Source of the DNA: Chrysoperla carnea
Taxonomy: Eukaryota; Arthropoda; Insecta; Neuroptera; Chrysopidae
NCBI RefSeq assembly: GCF_905475395.1
Contig: NC_058340.1
Span: forward strand, 75,866,181-75,930,180
Reading direction: 5' to 3'
Length of the DNA: 64,000 nt
Positions within the stretch are counted from its first letter, which is position 1, and each line of letters begins with the position of its first letter. Made by a program: the position numbers and the translations under genes. Below, one piece after another: positions 12,946 to 26,548 of the stretch. The notes beneath the pieces are model-generated. The model was given only the letters and a program-made list of their open reading frames with translations, had not been told where the DNA came from and searched no databases.

Positions 12946-14550
12946 GATATCCCTTCAAAAAGCCCAATTTTTCAAACAAACAAAAAATGAATTCATTTGG
13001 AAAACTTAGATATTATATAAAAGAATCCTGTAGAGGCGTTGGATTTTCCGCTTTCACTCATAAAATCTCTAAACGAGATGACTGTTCTAGAACTCGAACC
13101 TTGTGGCTAATCAATTAATTATAGCAAAGGAGCAAGGAGATTACTGAATCTTAAGAATTAAGTGTGCATAATAAAAGTTATTGCAGGAAACTGTGTCTGG
13201 ATCAGGTTGGGAAGAATGTGATGGCAAACGTGAGAAAATATCTCCTTTGTAGACGCCTTAAACTGAAACGGGACAAGGTTTTCTTGACAATCTGACGGAG
13301 ATGAAGGAAATAGCAACAGGAAAAATACTGGCCTTTCTTAAAACATGGAAATACTTCAAAGCAAAGTTTTGAGAGAAACTAGCTAACACCCTTGATTAAG
13401 CCCTTCAAACTAGCATGGTATCTTGTTTTGGACTCTTAATTTTAGACTGAAGTCATATTTATAATCAATCTTATATTGAAATATTAAAGTAACATTGAAT
13501 GAAAAATAAATAAAAAATATATGGTCGAATATAAAGGTCTCAAAAACGACTGACTATGGATGTGTGGATTGTGGATGGTTGTAGTATGGGTTGTTAGTTA
13601 GTGGTAGTAGTACCTTTACTTGATATTTAAACTTGTATAGTTATTATAGTTATATATATGTAGTTGTATTGTGGATTGAATTGGATTGGGCTGGCCTTGA
13701 ATGCATAAATGAAGTTATTAAGACATTAGAGTCCAGCCAAACAAGATTATAACTTATAAACATTATATTAAATAACATACACTACAGCTACACACATATA
13801 CAAACAAATATACTGTACTTTATAAGTATATAAATAAAGATACACTTATATACATATATAATGTTCTCTTTGTTTATTATATTATATTATTATGATTATA
13901 ATACAGTGAAATGATGATTATTTTAGCTATATTTTTACGTTCAAAGGGTAATTTTTGCGTATCTAGTTTCGTTAAGGTGATTGTTTCCCTACAGTATTGT
14001 AAAAAAGTTTTGGTTTATTGTACGTTACATACATATAAACCAAATACATGCTTTGTAGTCAAATAATGTGTTATTTTTAGCTTTAAAATACCATGCAACT
14101 ACAAAAATATATAATATATTGTGTGCAAGTGATGCTTATAAATTTGATAATATAGATATCGTTCTTCAATCATCAATACTCTAAATATAGTCGTCTAACT
14201 ATGTTCATCAAATGATGGAACTTCGATGAAATCGATTAAATTAAAATTTTGTTGTTAGATCATGAACAACCTTCTATTTTTATGGTATATATCATCGAAA
14301 ACCTTATATTTTTATGGTATTATTATAAACTACAAGATTAAAAATTTTAGATAGTTTTTTATCACACTCTCTAGATTTATTGATATAGGAATATCCAATT
14401 GAAAAGGATAACCTATATGATTAATTATTTTTTCAGCCAACTTTGAACGATAAAATAATAATAAAAAGCCCGATGACCTAGGAATTTTTGGTGATTTGTG
14501 AAAACTTTGTTAATCAAAAAATGTATTTATGAAATGTATTTATAAAGGAT
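12946..14550. other. Spacer, nothing recognised
   Basis: AT-rich, with microsatellite-like TA/CA-rich patches (13640-13870). No gene was supported. Confidence 0.5.
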
Positions 14551-14698
14551 ACAGGATTTGTTTTTGGTGGAAGCGCAAATAAGTGTATTTAGTATATCTA
14601 TTTGTAACATAAAATAAATGTTCACTGCGTTTCCACCATAACAAATAAAAAAAACGATCTGAACAAGATTTGAATGTTTTCCCATTTGCGTGGTAAAA
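14551..14698. repeat. S-family short element, copy 2
   Basis: Same orientation and nearly identical to the block at 1850-1995, with only a handful of substitutions. The match starts at ACAGGATTTG and ends at GCGTGGTAAA, which sets the element edges at about 146-148 bp. The high identity points to recent spread or gene conversion. Confidence 0.75.
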
Positions 14699-17600
14699 TG
14701 TTAATTTCCTTTCGTCTTTTATTTATAACTTCCTGAGATGATTATAACATTTTATCATTGGTAAATCTTCTCATTATTTTTTACTACACCAGTGATAACA
14801 TTAACACACGCATCAAGAATTATTATCAGCTAAATTGACAGTATTTTATGGTAGTACATTGATTTCTTGCGGGCTAATATCTGAACCCAAAAATATAATT
14901 TTTTTATTTAAACTGAGAATCCCATATTTGTCACAGGATTTCTCGATTAACGCATTGGTAGTAAAGATGAGTTTGTATATTCCTAAGAAAGTTTTGTACA
15001 CACCATTTGGGTTTGACCGCGAAATTACATGCCAGAAATCTTTATTGACTGGATTAACTTAGTTACTATAGATAAGGCCTTAACTAGCACCATAAGAATA
15101 CAGAATAATAAAAATATTGTCTTTGAGACTACAAGTGTAAGTGTGTATAGGTGTGGGAACATGTAAGTCACGGGCCATGCCGAGGTATTTGACAGTTATT
15201 TCATAATTTCTGAAAATTTGCACCTCACTTTCAAATCCCAGGCGTACTACATACTTGCCTCATTTCAATAATCCAATATCCAACCGTCTTAAAATTTTCT
15301 TTTTCGATACGTTTTCATTTCTTAACCAGAACGACGGACACCTTTTCTTTTTTGAATTTTGAACAAAATAATTTTTCAATTTTTATTCATTTTTCTTCGT
15401 TTTGAATGAATTAACCAGTTTTAAGCTTTTCAAGTAATTACATATTTTTCAGGCTTCCTGAAACAGAAGTACCCAGCTATGAAAATTATCGTATTTAATA
15501 TAAGAATATCCTTAGGCAAAACTTACCAATAGCCTTTCGAAATCCCAACCGTTTACAAGAAAATGTCAAAGACTATGACTGACCCTAGTCCTACTAGTGT
15601 ATATCTGTGTGTATATGTGTACGAGAGTGTTCTTTAATTTTAAAGAACATTAAAAACTATTGTTGTCACCAACAGAGATACAAAACATTGAAAGGAGGAA
15701 TAAATTATTCATTTTATGTTTCTTTTCAAGTCTTCACACACACTGACTGAGACACACAGTATCAATTTTATATCGATTATTATTGTTCTGTACTCGAAAA
15801 CTTAACTCCTACTCAAAATGATACTTTAAAGTTGTTGTTTTTTTTAAGAAAAAAGTCATTTCAACAACAAAAAATTCTTCTTTTAATGAATTCGTTGTTG
15901 AAAGAGTGGAATCTGTTGAAACACGCTTTCTTGCCAAAAACTTAAATTAAATTTTAAACCTTTTTAAAACTGTCAAAAACGCGGGCATCCAATTTGATGA
16001 CGCAATATCGATATCATTATACGAAATAACACAAATAAGTTTGACAGATATATTTATAGACATTTGATTATAATAAATATAAATATTTATTATCTATGGA
16101 TATATTATACCCAACTGTCTACACTGAACTAACTGATGGTCTATGGCTCATACCAATATGACATCACAGCAGAGCTTGTCCGCGTTTTAGGTCACGTGAT
16201 ATACAATTTAAAAATTACGATTTTTATTTTTAATGTTTTAAAAGAAAAATGTGCTTTTATGACTCGAAATCAGAATATTTAAGTATAATTTTACATAAAT
16301 TTTAACTTTTTTCAAATTTCATAATTTATTTTTGACTAACGATACTACCCTATTCATAGATCTCTTGTAAGTATTTAATTATCATTCGTCTAATTTTGAC
16401 GAGGAAATGGTTACCGAAAATCGCGCATATTTAAGGGTTGGAGAAAGCTTTCTATCTCTTATTAAGATGAATAGAGCGAAATGTGTTTAAACTTCGCAAT
16501 CTGGTTGATCATTCCTTCAAATTAGGCATTAGATTTACGATTTTTTTTCGTAAAAAAAAAACCTTTTGATAAAATAAAAATATAAAAAAAACGATCTGAA
16601 AACACAAAAAATAGATAATAAATTTCAAAGCATGTAATTTAAAAAAAATAAATAAATATTATTAAAAGTCGAATGAATATATTTTGAGTGTAGATTACAA
16701 CCTAATACAGTTACTATAGCAGGGCCTTGGTCACAGTTACACAGGACTATGGCATGGCATGGCCGGCTGTTATAGATATATCTGTATTCTGTTGGTTCTC
16801 TTCTGTTTGGACGGCATCGCATCGGTATCTTACTGAGAGAGTTTTCTAAAAAAATATCAAGCTATCAAGTGTATAGGTTGAGTACAGTTTGTGCTAAAAC
16901 AAAATGGCTAATTTTATGTCGAAAATGAAAGATGAAAATAACGCATTACTAATCTTTGCTTTGAAGATTATTTGTTATTTGAGAACTGCTTTTTTTTCTT
17001 CTTTAATCCCTATTTTAGATGGTTCTCCTTATCTCTACCCTCCATAGTTAAATATGTTTAAGTCTTGACGCCATTTATCAATTTTGTTTCGGTTCAGGAC
17101 TGACTGATTCACTGACGGATCGATCAACGCCCTGCTGAAACCGCTGGTTCTAGAATAATGAAATTTTGCACAAAATTTAAATAACGTAAGTGCATGCTAT
17201 AGAAGAAATTCATTCCCTAAGGGGTTGAAATGAGGGTTGAAAGTTTGTTTGAGGTGAAAGCTGATATATATGCTCATGGTTTTCGACAAAAGTTTACTGC
17301 TTCAGTTTTTTATGAAAATTCATTTGAATCAAATAGAGGATGCTAATTTGCATGAAATTCCGTCATTTTTTATTAAACCTGTTATGAAAATGAAACTCAG
17401 CGAAGCGAGTGGGTTACAAGTTTCAATTTGCGTAGCACAAAAACAAACGTAAGTAAACATGATTGAGAATAATCGGAGTACGCAGTGAATGTGTTTTTTT
17501 GGAGGGATTCAAACAATTAATATGACTGACATTCAGAGCTGAATTCCGACCCATTTTTCTGGCTAGGGACTGGCCAATTATTATTAACCAAAGTCTTTTT

Positions 17601-18875
17601 TTACCATAGCAGTAATTTTGGGTAGTACTACTTGATTTTTGTGCCAAATTGAATGTTGTAGACTCTGTAAATTTTAAAATAAAATTGTGTACAGGTATAA
17701 AAATAAGTTGCATCTTTTTTCATGATTCAGGTAAATCTATTGGTGTTGTATGAAGATGAGGTCCATCAGCTGACTGACTGACTTAATGAACAAAACAGCC
17801 AGTCAGATAGACAGACAGACCTTTCAGATAAAAACATTATAATAAAAGATACATTTTTCACAAGTTAAGATGTTATAATTCACTGGCAGTTAGTGTCACT
17901 TCTATACCATTAATTTAACAATCTAAGAATACACCACCTTAAGGTTTTGTAGAAGAAGAAGAAGAAGAAGGTGTTCAATTCACTGCTGCAGAGTGCTGTG
18001 CAGACTGCATGTGCTTGTATCTTTTAGATCCAGGATCAAATGTAGAATTTTTTTAAGGTTGTGTCACTTTGAAGTGCTATTTTTATAGTCTGGGAGTGCT
18101 ATTTTTATATTTCTTTAAAGGAGCAGAATAAATTTTAAAATATGTGGCAAGATTAATATAAAATTGATTTTCATGGAAGACAAATAAAAAGATAATTAAA
18201 TCAAAACTACAAAATAATTTTGGGGCGGCATTCCGAGGAACAAAATATTCGTTGTGACTTTTGATTAGCCCAGAAGCACTTTTTTCCTCATAATTTCTTA
18301 TCCCCAGAGTGGAACTTTGGATTGCTTTCTCCTGTAAAAGTATGCAATTTGAAGGGGGGTTAGAGAGCCTTTCGAGGGATGACAGTTCTCAATCATATGC
18401 AGAATTGTGATTCTGGCCAGATCTACAAGATATTTCAATGACAGATCGTTGGTAGCGACGAGATTCAAGTGTTACTAGTTAGCGGGTTATTATTTAAATA
18501 GATTCACAACAGCTATTCAAATTTTCTATCGTTCTAATGAATGTCAAATACTACGCATGGTGCTAGCCTTACTTGTTCCTTTTTTTGCCCTTATGATTTT
18601 TTTTTTGTGAAAGAAATTGTGGATGTGAATTAATTAAAAAAATTATACAAAATAGATTTTGTGCAAAGTCATTAATAATTAATTTATTTTGACAGGATAA
18701 ATTTTTAAATTTTTGGCTTTGATGTACAAATTTTTTGATTAAGGTTTACTCAAATTACTGTAGCAAAATAAATAATGAAGTTGTCCGTAATGATTCAATT
18801 CCTTTCTTAATTTTTCCATATTTATTGCAAAACTTTTTTTGCTGTTTTGTTATTTTGTTAAACAATGATCAAGAT
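14699..18875. other. Spacer, no gene supported
   Basis: AT-rich. A GAA microsatellite (about six units) lies at 17951-17970. Frames at 14835-15062, 16625-16822 and 17423-17713 show no motif, no composition shift and no splice context. No dispersed family of this report was recognised here. Confidence 0.45.
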
Positions 18876-19868
18876 CAGGGCCGGATTTAGATTTCTGCCG
18901 CCCTGGGGCACTGAAGAAAATGCCGCCCTATGACTGAAATTTTATTTTAATGGTTTTGATACCTTATTTTTTAAGAATTAGAATAACTAATTAATTGCAG
19001 AAAAAAGAACCGCTTCATAACGAGCTGATCATCTGGTTGCAGATAAAGATTTTAACGCAATTCTTTTTTCAGTATGAGACTGTAAGAATTCCCAGCGATG
19101 CGTCGATGCAGTAAAAAAGTTGTATAAAGTTTGTACTGTATGAAAGAATGACGCAGCATCTGGGGCGCATTCTACTGCGTGAACTCCAACTAAATTCATA
19201 GAATGAGCAGCACAAGGGGCATGTTCTGCAAGATCATTAATTTCATGAATTCTTGCCTGTAAGCCCGAATAAATCCCTGATACATTATTCGCGTTATCAT
19301 ATGACTGACTTCGACAATCTGCGAGATCAAGATAAAAAACTCAAGAACAGATAATACAGCAACTAGCAAATCTTCAGCTTTATGTCCAGAGTTCTCAATA
19401 AACATGAAAAAAAAACTATATCGCAGGAACCTAGTTACATTTGTATACTGACTGTAGGTGGCAGCATGTGTAGTTGACAGTTGATTTGACTCGAAAATAT
19501 AAAATTGTTCTTTTAAATTAAAAAGACACACATAATTTGAAAATATTTTTAATTCTTCAAAAAAACTATATTAATTTATCAATTCCAGAAAAAAAAAAAA
19601 TTTTATTTTTTCAAACCTTTATGGAAATAAATTAATTTTATTTTAATAGTTTTCACTTAAATTTAATATATTATAATATACAAAATTTTAATTTGATACA
19701 TAATGCATAAATTATATTTCTTGAAAGATAAAATGTTTATTTAAAAGAATTAGTTAATTATATTATATTGTATAGAAAATGTTTTCTCACTTTCCAAATT
19801 TTGCCGCCCTAGAAAATTTTCCGCCCTGGGCACTAGCCCCGACTGCCCCTGGTGTAAATCCAGCACTG
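18876..19868 (-). mobile_element. Decayed hAT DNA transposon, 993 bp
   Basis: The left end CAGGGCCGGATTTA and the right end TAAATCCAGCACTG form imperfect terminal inverted repeats. Sub-terminal words TGCCGCCCT and CCGCCCTGGG occur at both ends. The flank ATCAAGAT (18868-18875) is repeated as ATCAAGAT (19870-19877) one base after the right end. This 8-bp duplication fits the hAT target pattern nTnnnnAn. Inside, the minus strand keeps a recognisable piece of hAT transposase. The short length means most of the transposase gene is deleted. Confidence 0.85.
18985..19405 (-). pseudogene. hAT transposase remnant
   Basis: The minus strand from about 19400 encodes ENSGHKAEDLLVAVLSVLEFF. After a frame change at about 19335 it continues LDLADCRSQSYDNANNVSG, then the CAAHSMNLVG block, then FFTASTHRWEFL. 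This block order belongs to the RNase H-fold core of hAT transposases of the zinc-finger-MYM/TTF-type group, where the D of 'CRGQSYDNA' is catalytic. A TGA stands at about 19030 where these proteins have Trp (ATR-W-SAR); the frame then reads on as SARYEAV. The frameshift, the stop and the missing N- and C-termini make it inactive. Confidence 0.85.
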
Positions 19869-20085
19869 AATCAAGATACGCATTTTTATATGCTTAACAA
19901 TAAACAAGAAATATCTGTAAAGGATTATTATTATTGAATAATATCGATTTGCAGATATTGTATAAGATATGTTACATAGATATCACAGAGATATTCTATT
20001 TATGAGATAAAAACCACGTTGAAATATTAATGGTAGTCATTTTATTTCATAAACTATATACTTTATTCTTTTCATGAAAGATTAT

Positions 20086-21082
20086 ACCAGTCATCAAATG
20101 CACCCTATTTTTGTACTTTTAGGGTCAAAATTACCTTATATACTGAGTTTTATTGAAATAAGAGATTGGAGACAAAATTTCTCGATTTTTTGCAATTTTT
20201 TTAAAGGGTACCCCTTTGAAAAAATCGAGAAAAATGCAAAAAAAAAAAATTTGTTTTGGAATTTGATGAAACTCGGTTTATTGGGTAATTTTGACCCAAA
20301 AAGTATAAAAATCAGGTTAATTTAATCATTGGATTCCCAGTTTCTGAGATATCGCAATATTTGGATCGATTTTAGTCCGTATCTCAAAAAATATTGGACC
20401 AGTCATCAAATGCACCCGATTTTCGTACTTTTTGGGTCAAAATTACCTTATATACTGAGTTTTATTGAAATTGGAGGTAAAAAAATTTTTTCGATTTTTT
20501 GCAATTTTTTTAAGGAGTACCCCTTTGAAAAAATCGAGAAAAATGCAAAAAAAAAAAATTTGTTTTGGAATTTGATGAAACTCGGTTTATTGGGTAATTT
20601 TGACCCAAAAAGTATAAAAATCAGGTTAATTTAATCATTGGATTCCCAGTTTCTGAGATATCGCAATATTTGGATCGATTTTAGTCCGTATCTCAAAAAA
20701 TATTGGACCAGTCATCAAATGCACCCGATTTTCGTACTTTTTGGGTCAAAATTACCTTATATACTGAGTTTTATCGAAATTGGAGGTAAAAAAATTTTTT
20801 CGATTTTTTGCAATTTTTTTAAGGAGTACCCCTTTGAAAAAATCGAGAAAAATGCAAAAAAAAAATTTTGACCCAAAAAGTATAAAAATCCGGTTAATTT
20901 AATGATTGGATGCTGATTTTCTGAGATATCGCCAAATTTGGATCGATTTTAGTTCGTATCTCAAAAACTATTCAACCAGTCATCAAATGCACCCGATTTT
21001 TGTACTTTTTGGGTCAAAATTACCTTATATACTAAGTTTTATCGAAATTGGAGCTGACAAAATTTTTTTGATTTTTCGAGAA
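20086..21082 (+). repeat. Tandem array, about 309-bp unit, 3.3 copies
   Basis: ACCAGTCATCAAATGCACCC recurs at 20086, 20398, 20707 and 20975, giving spacings of 312, 309 and 268. Copies 2 and 3 are almost identical. The last full unit has lost about 40 bp after the A-run, and the final copy is partial. Each unit holds a long dyad: TTTTTGGGTCAAAATTACC (left, about 20430-20448) against GGTAATTTTGACCCAAAAA (right, about 20593-20611), extending outward to roughly 45-bp arms. The four 'proteins' readable through it are by-products of the repeat. Confidence 0.92.
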
Positions 21083-21799
21083 AATCGTAAAAATGACCAA
21101 TACCAAGACTCAACTCCACAAGACCAAGACAGATCTGCAAGACCAAATTATGACAAGACAAATACCAAAACTGAAACAAATAATGCAAGATTAATACCGA
21201 GATTCAATCGTCAAGATCTAGACCAATATGATCTTGGTCATGATACCGATCTCGTTCATTACTGGTAAAGTGTTCCAAAATTAATTTTATCACGAATTTT
21301 TTCTAAACGCTAAACAAAATTAGCTAGAGTTTTTATTAGCTAGGGATAAACATAACACATAGAACATTTAAGATAATAAACTATAAATTGTTTATTTAAG
21401 ATGATTAAAAAATAAAAGCTGTTTCAACTTCAAATTGATTTGCAGATCAATGGATGGATCAATGAATCGATTGGATCTGTTGTAAGACAAACAACATGTT
21501 TACACACACTGTTATATGTCACATTTTAAATGTAATCTTTACAATACTGTGGATTGTCAATCAAAACCAAGATTATTGCATTGCAAACACTATACGCTAG
21601 CTACATACAGTTCTGGTTGTCATGTAACAGATCTATCAGATCTATCAGATCTATCTTGTAAAACTTGTAACTAGCTAAACTAAGCTACAAAAGTATAAGT
21701 ACTAAGTAGAACTGTTTTTATTTACTTTTAATACACAATACAATAGCTTGATAGTTCATACTCTTATTTTGCTTATTAAAATTGCGTTAAGAATTATAC
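21083..21799. other. Spacer with short microsatellite
   Basis: The 21076-21268 frame is polar, Asn/Gln/Asp-rich and is an extension of the satellite, not a gene. ATCAGATCT-type units repeat about three times at 21625-21652. Nothing else was recognised. Confidence 0.5.
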
Positions 21800-22112
21800 A
21801 GTGTGTCCAACGACATGCAGGCAAATTTAGACATGTGGTTGAAAGTATTTGTACCTTATTTTCAACTTTGATGATAAATTTAATTATAACTTCATGAATG
21901 TAAACGAAAAATAAAAATAAATTTCTTCGATATCTGCCTTAGTTTTCGAAATATCGAAAGCTAAATAATTAAACATAATTTTCATTTTTCGATATTTTGA
22001 AAATTACTCCAGATATCTAAAAATTGTACTCTTACTTTAGGTCTAATATTGCAAAGTTATAAAATAATTCACCATCAAAATTGAAAAGATATCTATCTCT
22101 CTTATATCTTTA
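21800..22112 (+). repeat. M-family foldback element, copy 1
   Basis: Contains TTATTTTCAACTTTGATGAT, ATAACTTCATGAATGTA, ACGAAAAATAA, TTTTCGAAATATCGAAAGC and TTTTCGATATTTTGAAAATTA, then CACCATCAAAATTGAAAA at the far end, which is the inverted form of the first block. The whole element therefore folds on itself. Copies occur at 31600-31905 (same strand) and 41335-41590 (opposite strand). No coding capacity. Confidence 0.8.
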
Positions 22113-25100
22113 ATTATTCGCGCACAACGCACCAATTAATTTTGGAGAAATCTATGAAAACATCCATCCACCTATTCTTGACCTTTTTTTCCATAAATTG
22201 GTTTTAAATTTGACTTATATAATTAATATATCTGCGATTTTTCAAATACTTTCAGTTTTCTATTGAATTATTTCGAAGTCCCGACCAACTTTACGGGCTA
22301 ATTTCAGCTTGCATTAATAAATTTAATAGTGATGACAATAAGAAATAGTGACAACAGTATATATTAATTAAACTGCAACATTTATAATAAAAATGTTGGA
22401 TATAGTTAAATTATGTTGTTAAATCATTTTATTGATTGATCGAATGTAAAAGAGTTTAAAAGTTGTGTCCAATTTTGTAATTTAGGACCATAATAAAGAT
22501 TTAGAGTTTTTATTTTTTATTTTTTACATATATTTTGGATGAATAAACACAATACAAAAACATTACCCGAAAAAAAAAAGCCATGGAACCAAACGTATTT
22601 AGTTACAATATTTTTATTTTATGCAAATTACCAAGAAAAAAATATACATATACACACATCCATAAATAATTTATTCATCAAAACAGAACCCATTCAAAAC
22701 CAGATGTTATGGACATGACTTTTAGAGTCCAGATTAATAGCATAACGATATATGACCCAATAAAAAAAGATTTCAACTACGAACAAATTCCCAGTTTAGA
22801 CAATTATGATGAAAATAGCTTCATGTAATTATCTCACTTTCAATGACTCGGAGTTCAATGAGGACGATTATAAGAATTTTAGGCATCAAATGGGTAGTTT
22901 CTTTAAATTCTAAATTTACTCTCAATTCATATTTCGGCTACAAAGTAGTCATATCGAAATTCAGTTAAGATATGTGTTGTTACTCATCGTTAATTCAATA
23001 ACTGAATTTTATTTCGATTTTCGTGTAAGCTGACAATAACTTTCTACTAAATATCAAGTACCAGTAGTACCTATTATAATATTTACACAAAAATGATGTT
23101 GCTATATATTTATAATATTTTTAATTTATACAGGTTGTTCGATTTTTCGGCAAACCAATTTTTGAAGATATACAATAAAAAAATTCTATTTTCAAAACTT
23201 GCAGTGCCAATGGCGAACCGTTTGACTTTTTCTGTCGATCAATTTTCGAAAATAGAACGTTTATTTTCTGATTTATGTGTTTTACAGTAAACACTCTTTA
23301 TAAATAAATGAATAAATACCTGCATAATATTTGAAGTGGCTGCTTTAAGAGTAGTGAAAAGTAGTTAATTTTTAGCTGTTTAAACTAACAACAGAACTAC
23401 AACGTTCTTAGCTAATTTTCTTAGTTTAGAATTATATAGCTATTGCTTTTGTACCAAATATAAATAAAATATTTACAATAAAATTTCTTCAATTCATAAT
23501 ATGTTGTTTTTCGCAATTGCGGCGGCAATTTTAAACCGATTAGAATGAAATTTAATGTAAGATCAGAATGAGTAAAATAATAGGAAGTTAAAAGGGGAAC
23601 ACGCAATTTTGGACATTTAATTTAGAAAGGGGTATTTAGAAAATGAACGAAGTGTAGTACTATAACTAATAGTTTTATTAGTGTAGCAAATCTGTCAACG
23701 CTATAACGAATACTCTAATATATTGCTCATCTGTGCACACAGCTTTTTTGGCTCAAAGCATCCCTAATTTGTTTATTTACATAAAATTTCTAGTTTTGCA
23801 ACGTCTAAATAGTATGCATTCCTTTCCTTTTCATGTTAAACATCCACAACTTCGATTTATAGCAGCTAACAGAATACAAAATTTGTAGAAAATTACTTTA
23901 AGCAAAACAGTAACAATTTATCGGGTAAGTTAAATATGAACGTAAAGATATACGATTTTAGTGTTTTACTTCAGAATATATATTTTCATTCAATTTTCCA
24001 TAAGAATAAATTCGTTAAGCTTACGTAGCTCCTACATTATGCATTTTTAAAATTTAATAATATAATTTAAGATATTTAAATATTGTTGGCAAACCAACAG
24101 ATTGTAATTTGATATTACATTGGCTGTAGTTTTAATGTTAACCAACAAAATACACCACTTTTTGGGTCCTAAGGACCTGAGTATGTTGTTTTAATAAATA
24201 TATTAAATTGCAAAATCGGTTCTTTTTGTTGTTAAATTATTTATAATTGAACAAAGACATGCAACCGGCAATCATTTACACACACAGAAAAATACATAGA
24301 ACTTAAATTAAGTAATTATTATATATTTTTAGTTTTTTTTGACTTTTTTACTTAATAGGTATAGGATCCAAGTTTATTTATGTAACTCTGAAAAAGAAAT
24401 TAAATTAATGACAACCTCATCCCGAAGTTGGTCGTTTCATATTGAAATAAAGTGAAAATACCTTCAAAAAATTTCCTAATGATTGGAACACGTACAGCTA
24501 AATATTTGTAATTACAGTAGAATGGAATGGAATTTAAAATATGAATTCATTGATACAAAATCATTGAAGTTAAATAAACAAAATCATTACTTCTATAAAA
24601 TACATTGATTTTAGTTTCAAGTCATATACATTTATCGATGAAAAAATGTACTTAGTTGGAATATATAATAGTGTAAATAAAGAGAATCTTACTACGATCA
24701 CATACCTGCCATGTGTAGCCAATGTGTGGTTGTGCCAACTACATGAAGATTGTTACTAATTTACAGATAGTTTGAAATAGACTTATTGATCATTTTAATA
24801 AATATACATGACATTTTTTTATAGATATATCAACCATCGGTAGCCTAGAGTGGTTCAACCTGCTCATTCGGTTGTGTCAATCACATGAGTGTTTTGTTAT
24901 AACATTTATAAGTGGTAGAACCAATCAAAAAAAGATTGTTTAAAACTATGTTGCATTTCAAAACAACAATATTTAAAATTTGTTTGACAGTATATTACTT
25001 TCATACAAATACCTCATGCGCTTGTGTCAACTTCACCAATCAAACCCGTACGATAGTTGTATCACATTCGCGGCCCCATTCGCCATATATGCTCTCGCTG

Positions 25101-25852
25101 TGAGATTGAGACAACATCATATCGGTTGATATTAAGAATTTTAATAAACGAGTATTCGGATAATTTTTTCTGCTAGTTCACTTCAGGGTATTTAAAGGGG
25201 ACGTACAAAGTCCCGAAGGACAGTTTAGTATGTAATATAATAAACTTAAAATATAATGGTTTTAAACCAGCATGATACACAGTCAATACTTATTATATAT
25301 TTTATTGATTGTCAATCAATTTTATAATAATAATATTGTTTAAACATATCAATTATTTATTTATTTATGAAAAATAAATTCAATAATATTTATAAATATA
25401 CATATCATACGTTCTTTATTATATTTATAAATATTTAAGGGTTCAACATTACATACCAACTAACCAAGGTGTATTGTCTAAAATTCTTTTTTTTTTTGGT
25501 TCGATTTCAATTGTATTTTATTTAAACAACAAATGTGAATTAATGTGTGTGAAATTATTATTATATTTATTTATTTATAAATTTTTACTTATTATTATTT
25601 ATTAATCGATATGTTAAACCTTTAATTCTTTTGTTTTGTTTAATACAAAATAATCACAAGACACACCTCATTAACTTTTTGATTCAACCCTTATTAATTT
25701 TATTATTAGAATTAAAAAAGAAATTCGAAAATTTAAAAAGAGTTTCTTTTTTTAAATAATTAGGGTGCTCTCTATAATTTTAAATTACGTTGGTAGAAGT
25801 CAAAATTTTTACAAGAAAGTTCATGTACAGTTTTTAGATCCGTTGTAAACTC
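22113..25852. other. AT-rich spacer, no gene supported
   Basis: Small frames at 23093-23290, 23421-23606 and 24912-25103 lack motifs and compositional signal. A slightly less AT-rich patch at 24830-25110 has stops in all frames that I read. Confidence 0.45.
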
Positions 25853-25959
25853 GTCACAAAATGTTCACGTGCTTTACCATTCTAAGTGATATAGCTATTG
25901 TATAACATATTATATAGTAATATCACTTAAAATGGTAAAACACGTGAACATTTTGCGAC
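25853..25959. repeat. 107-bp palindromic element
   Basis: Left arm GTCACAAAATGTTCACGTG... (25853-25892) pairs with right arm ...CACGTGAACATTTTGCGAC (25920-25959) almost perfectly over about 40 bp, around a 27-bp AT loop. The arms contain CACGTG. The size fits a small MITE, or a solo inverted repeat left by a larger element. Confidence 0.8.
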
Positions 25960-26118
25960 ACAGAGTATACTATTGATGTATTAACAAACAAAGGGCTCCA
26001 CAATAACTTAATGCACGAAATTTAATTTATGTAAGTGGAAGTTTTTTTTACCTTTAATCTATTCGTTGGGTGCATAGTAGGTGGAGTGTTGGGAAAGCCG
26101 CTCTGTCATTCTACCTTT

Positions 26119-26400
26119 GGTATAAGGGTTAATATAAACGAATAACTACCACGAAAATTGAAAAATATGACCTAAAATTAGTGGGTTTCAAAAAAAAAAT
26201 CACTCAAATACAATAAAATTTGGTCAAAAGTCCAAAAAATTGATATTTTGAACTTTATGACGTCATAAAAATCCAAAACATTTGATTTTGTTCTACTACA
26301 CCGTGTAGTCTACACGCAAATTTTATCCAATTTGGATAAATCAAGTATGTAATTCCACCAATTTTGGGTCATACTTTTCAAATATTTGGTCAAATTTAGC
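26119..26400 (+). repeat. Dispersed repeat, copy left of the LINE fragment
   Basis: The ordered words TATAAGGGTTAATATAAACGAATAA, AAATTAGTGGGTTTC, ATGACGTCATAAAAATCCAAAA and TCATACTTTTCAAATATTTGG match 26849-27120 closely in the same orientation. TGACGTCA inside both copies is a perfect CRE-type palindrome. No coding capacity. Confidence 0.8.
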
Positions 26401-26548
26401 GTATCTTCAAAATTGGTAAACGTTAAAATATCTGTATATATAAAAATAAATTGCTGTGCGTTAGTCTCGCTAAAACTCAAAAACGGCTGGACCGATTTTC
26501 AAAATTTTTTTTTGTTTTGTTCGCTATTGTTCAGGGATGGTTTAGAAA
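26401..26548 (+). repeat. Fragment of a widespread arthropod repeat
   Basis: Contains ATTGCTGTGCGTTAGTCTCG, CTAAAACTCAAAAACGGCTGG, ACCGATTTTC and TTGTTCAGGGATGGTTTAGA. I know this word order as a repeat found in many insect genomes but cannot assign its class from this piece. It ends directly at the LINE fragment. Confidence 0.5.

Noticed and set aside
20074-21268. Four similar open frames of 77-120 codons
   Set aside because: They are translations of the tandem 309-bp repeat. Their similarity reflects repeat identity, not a protein family.
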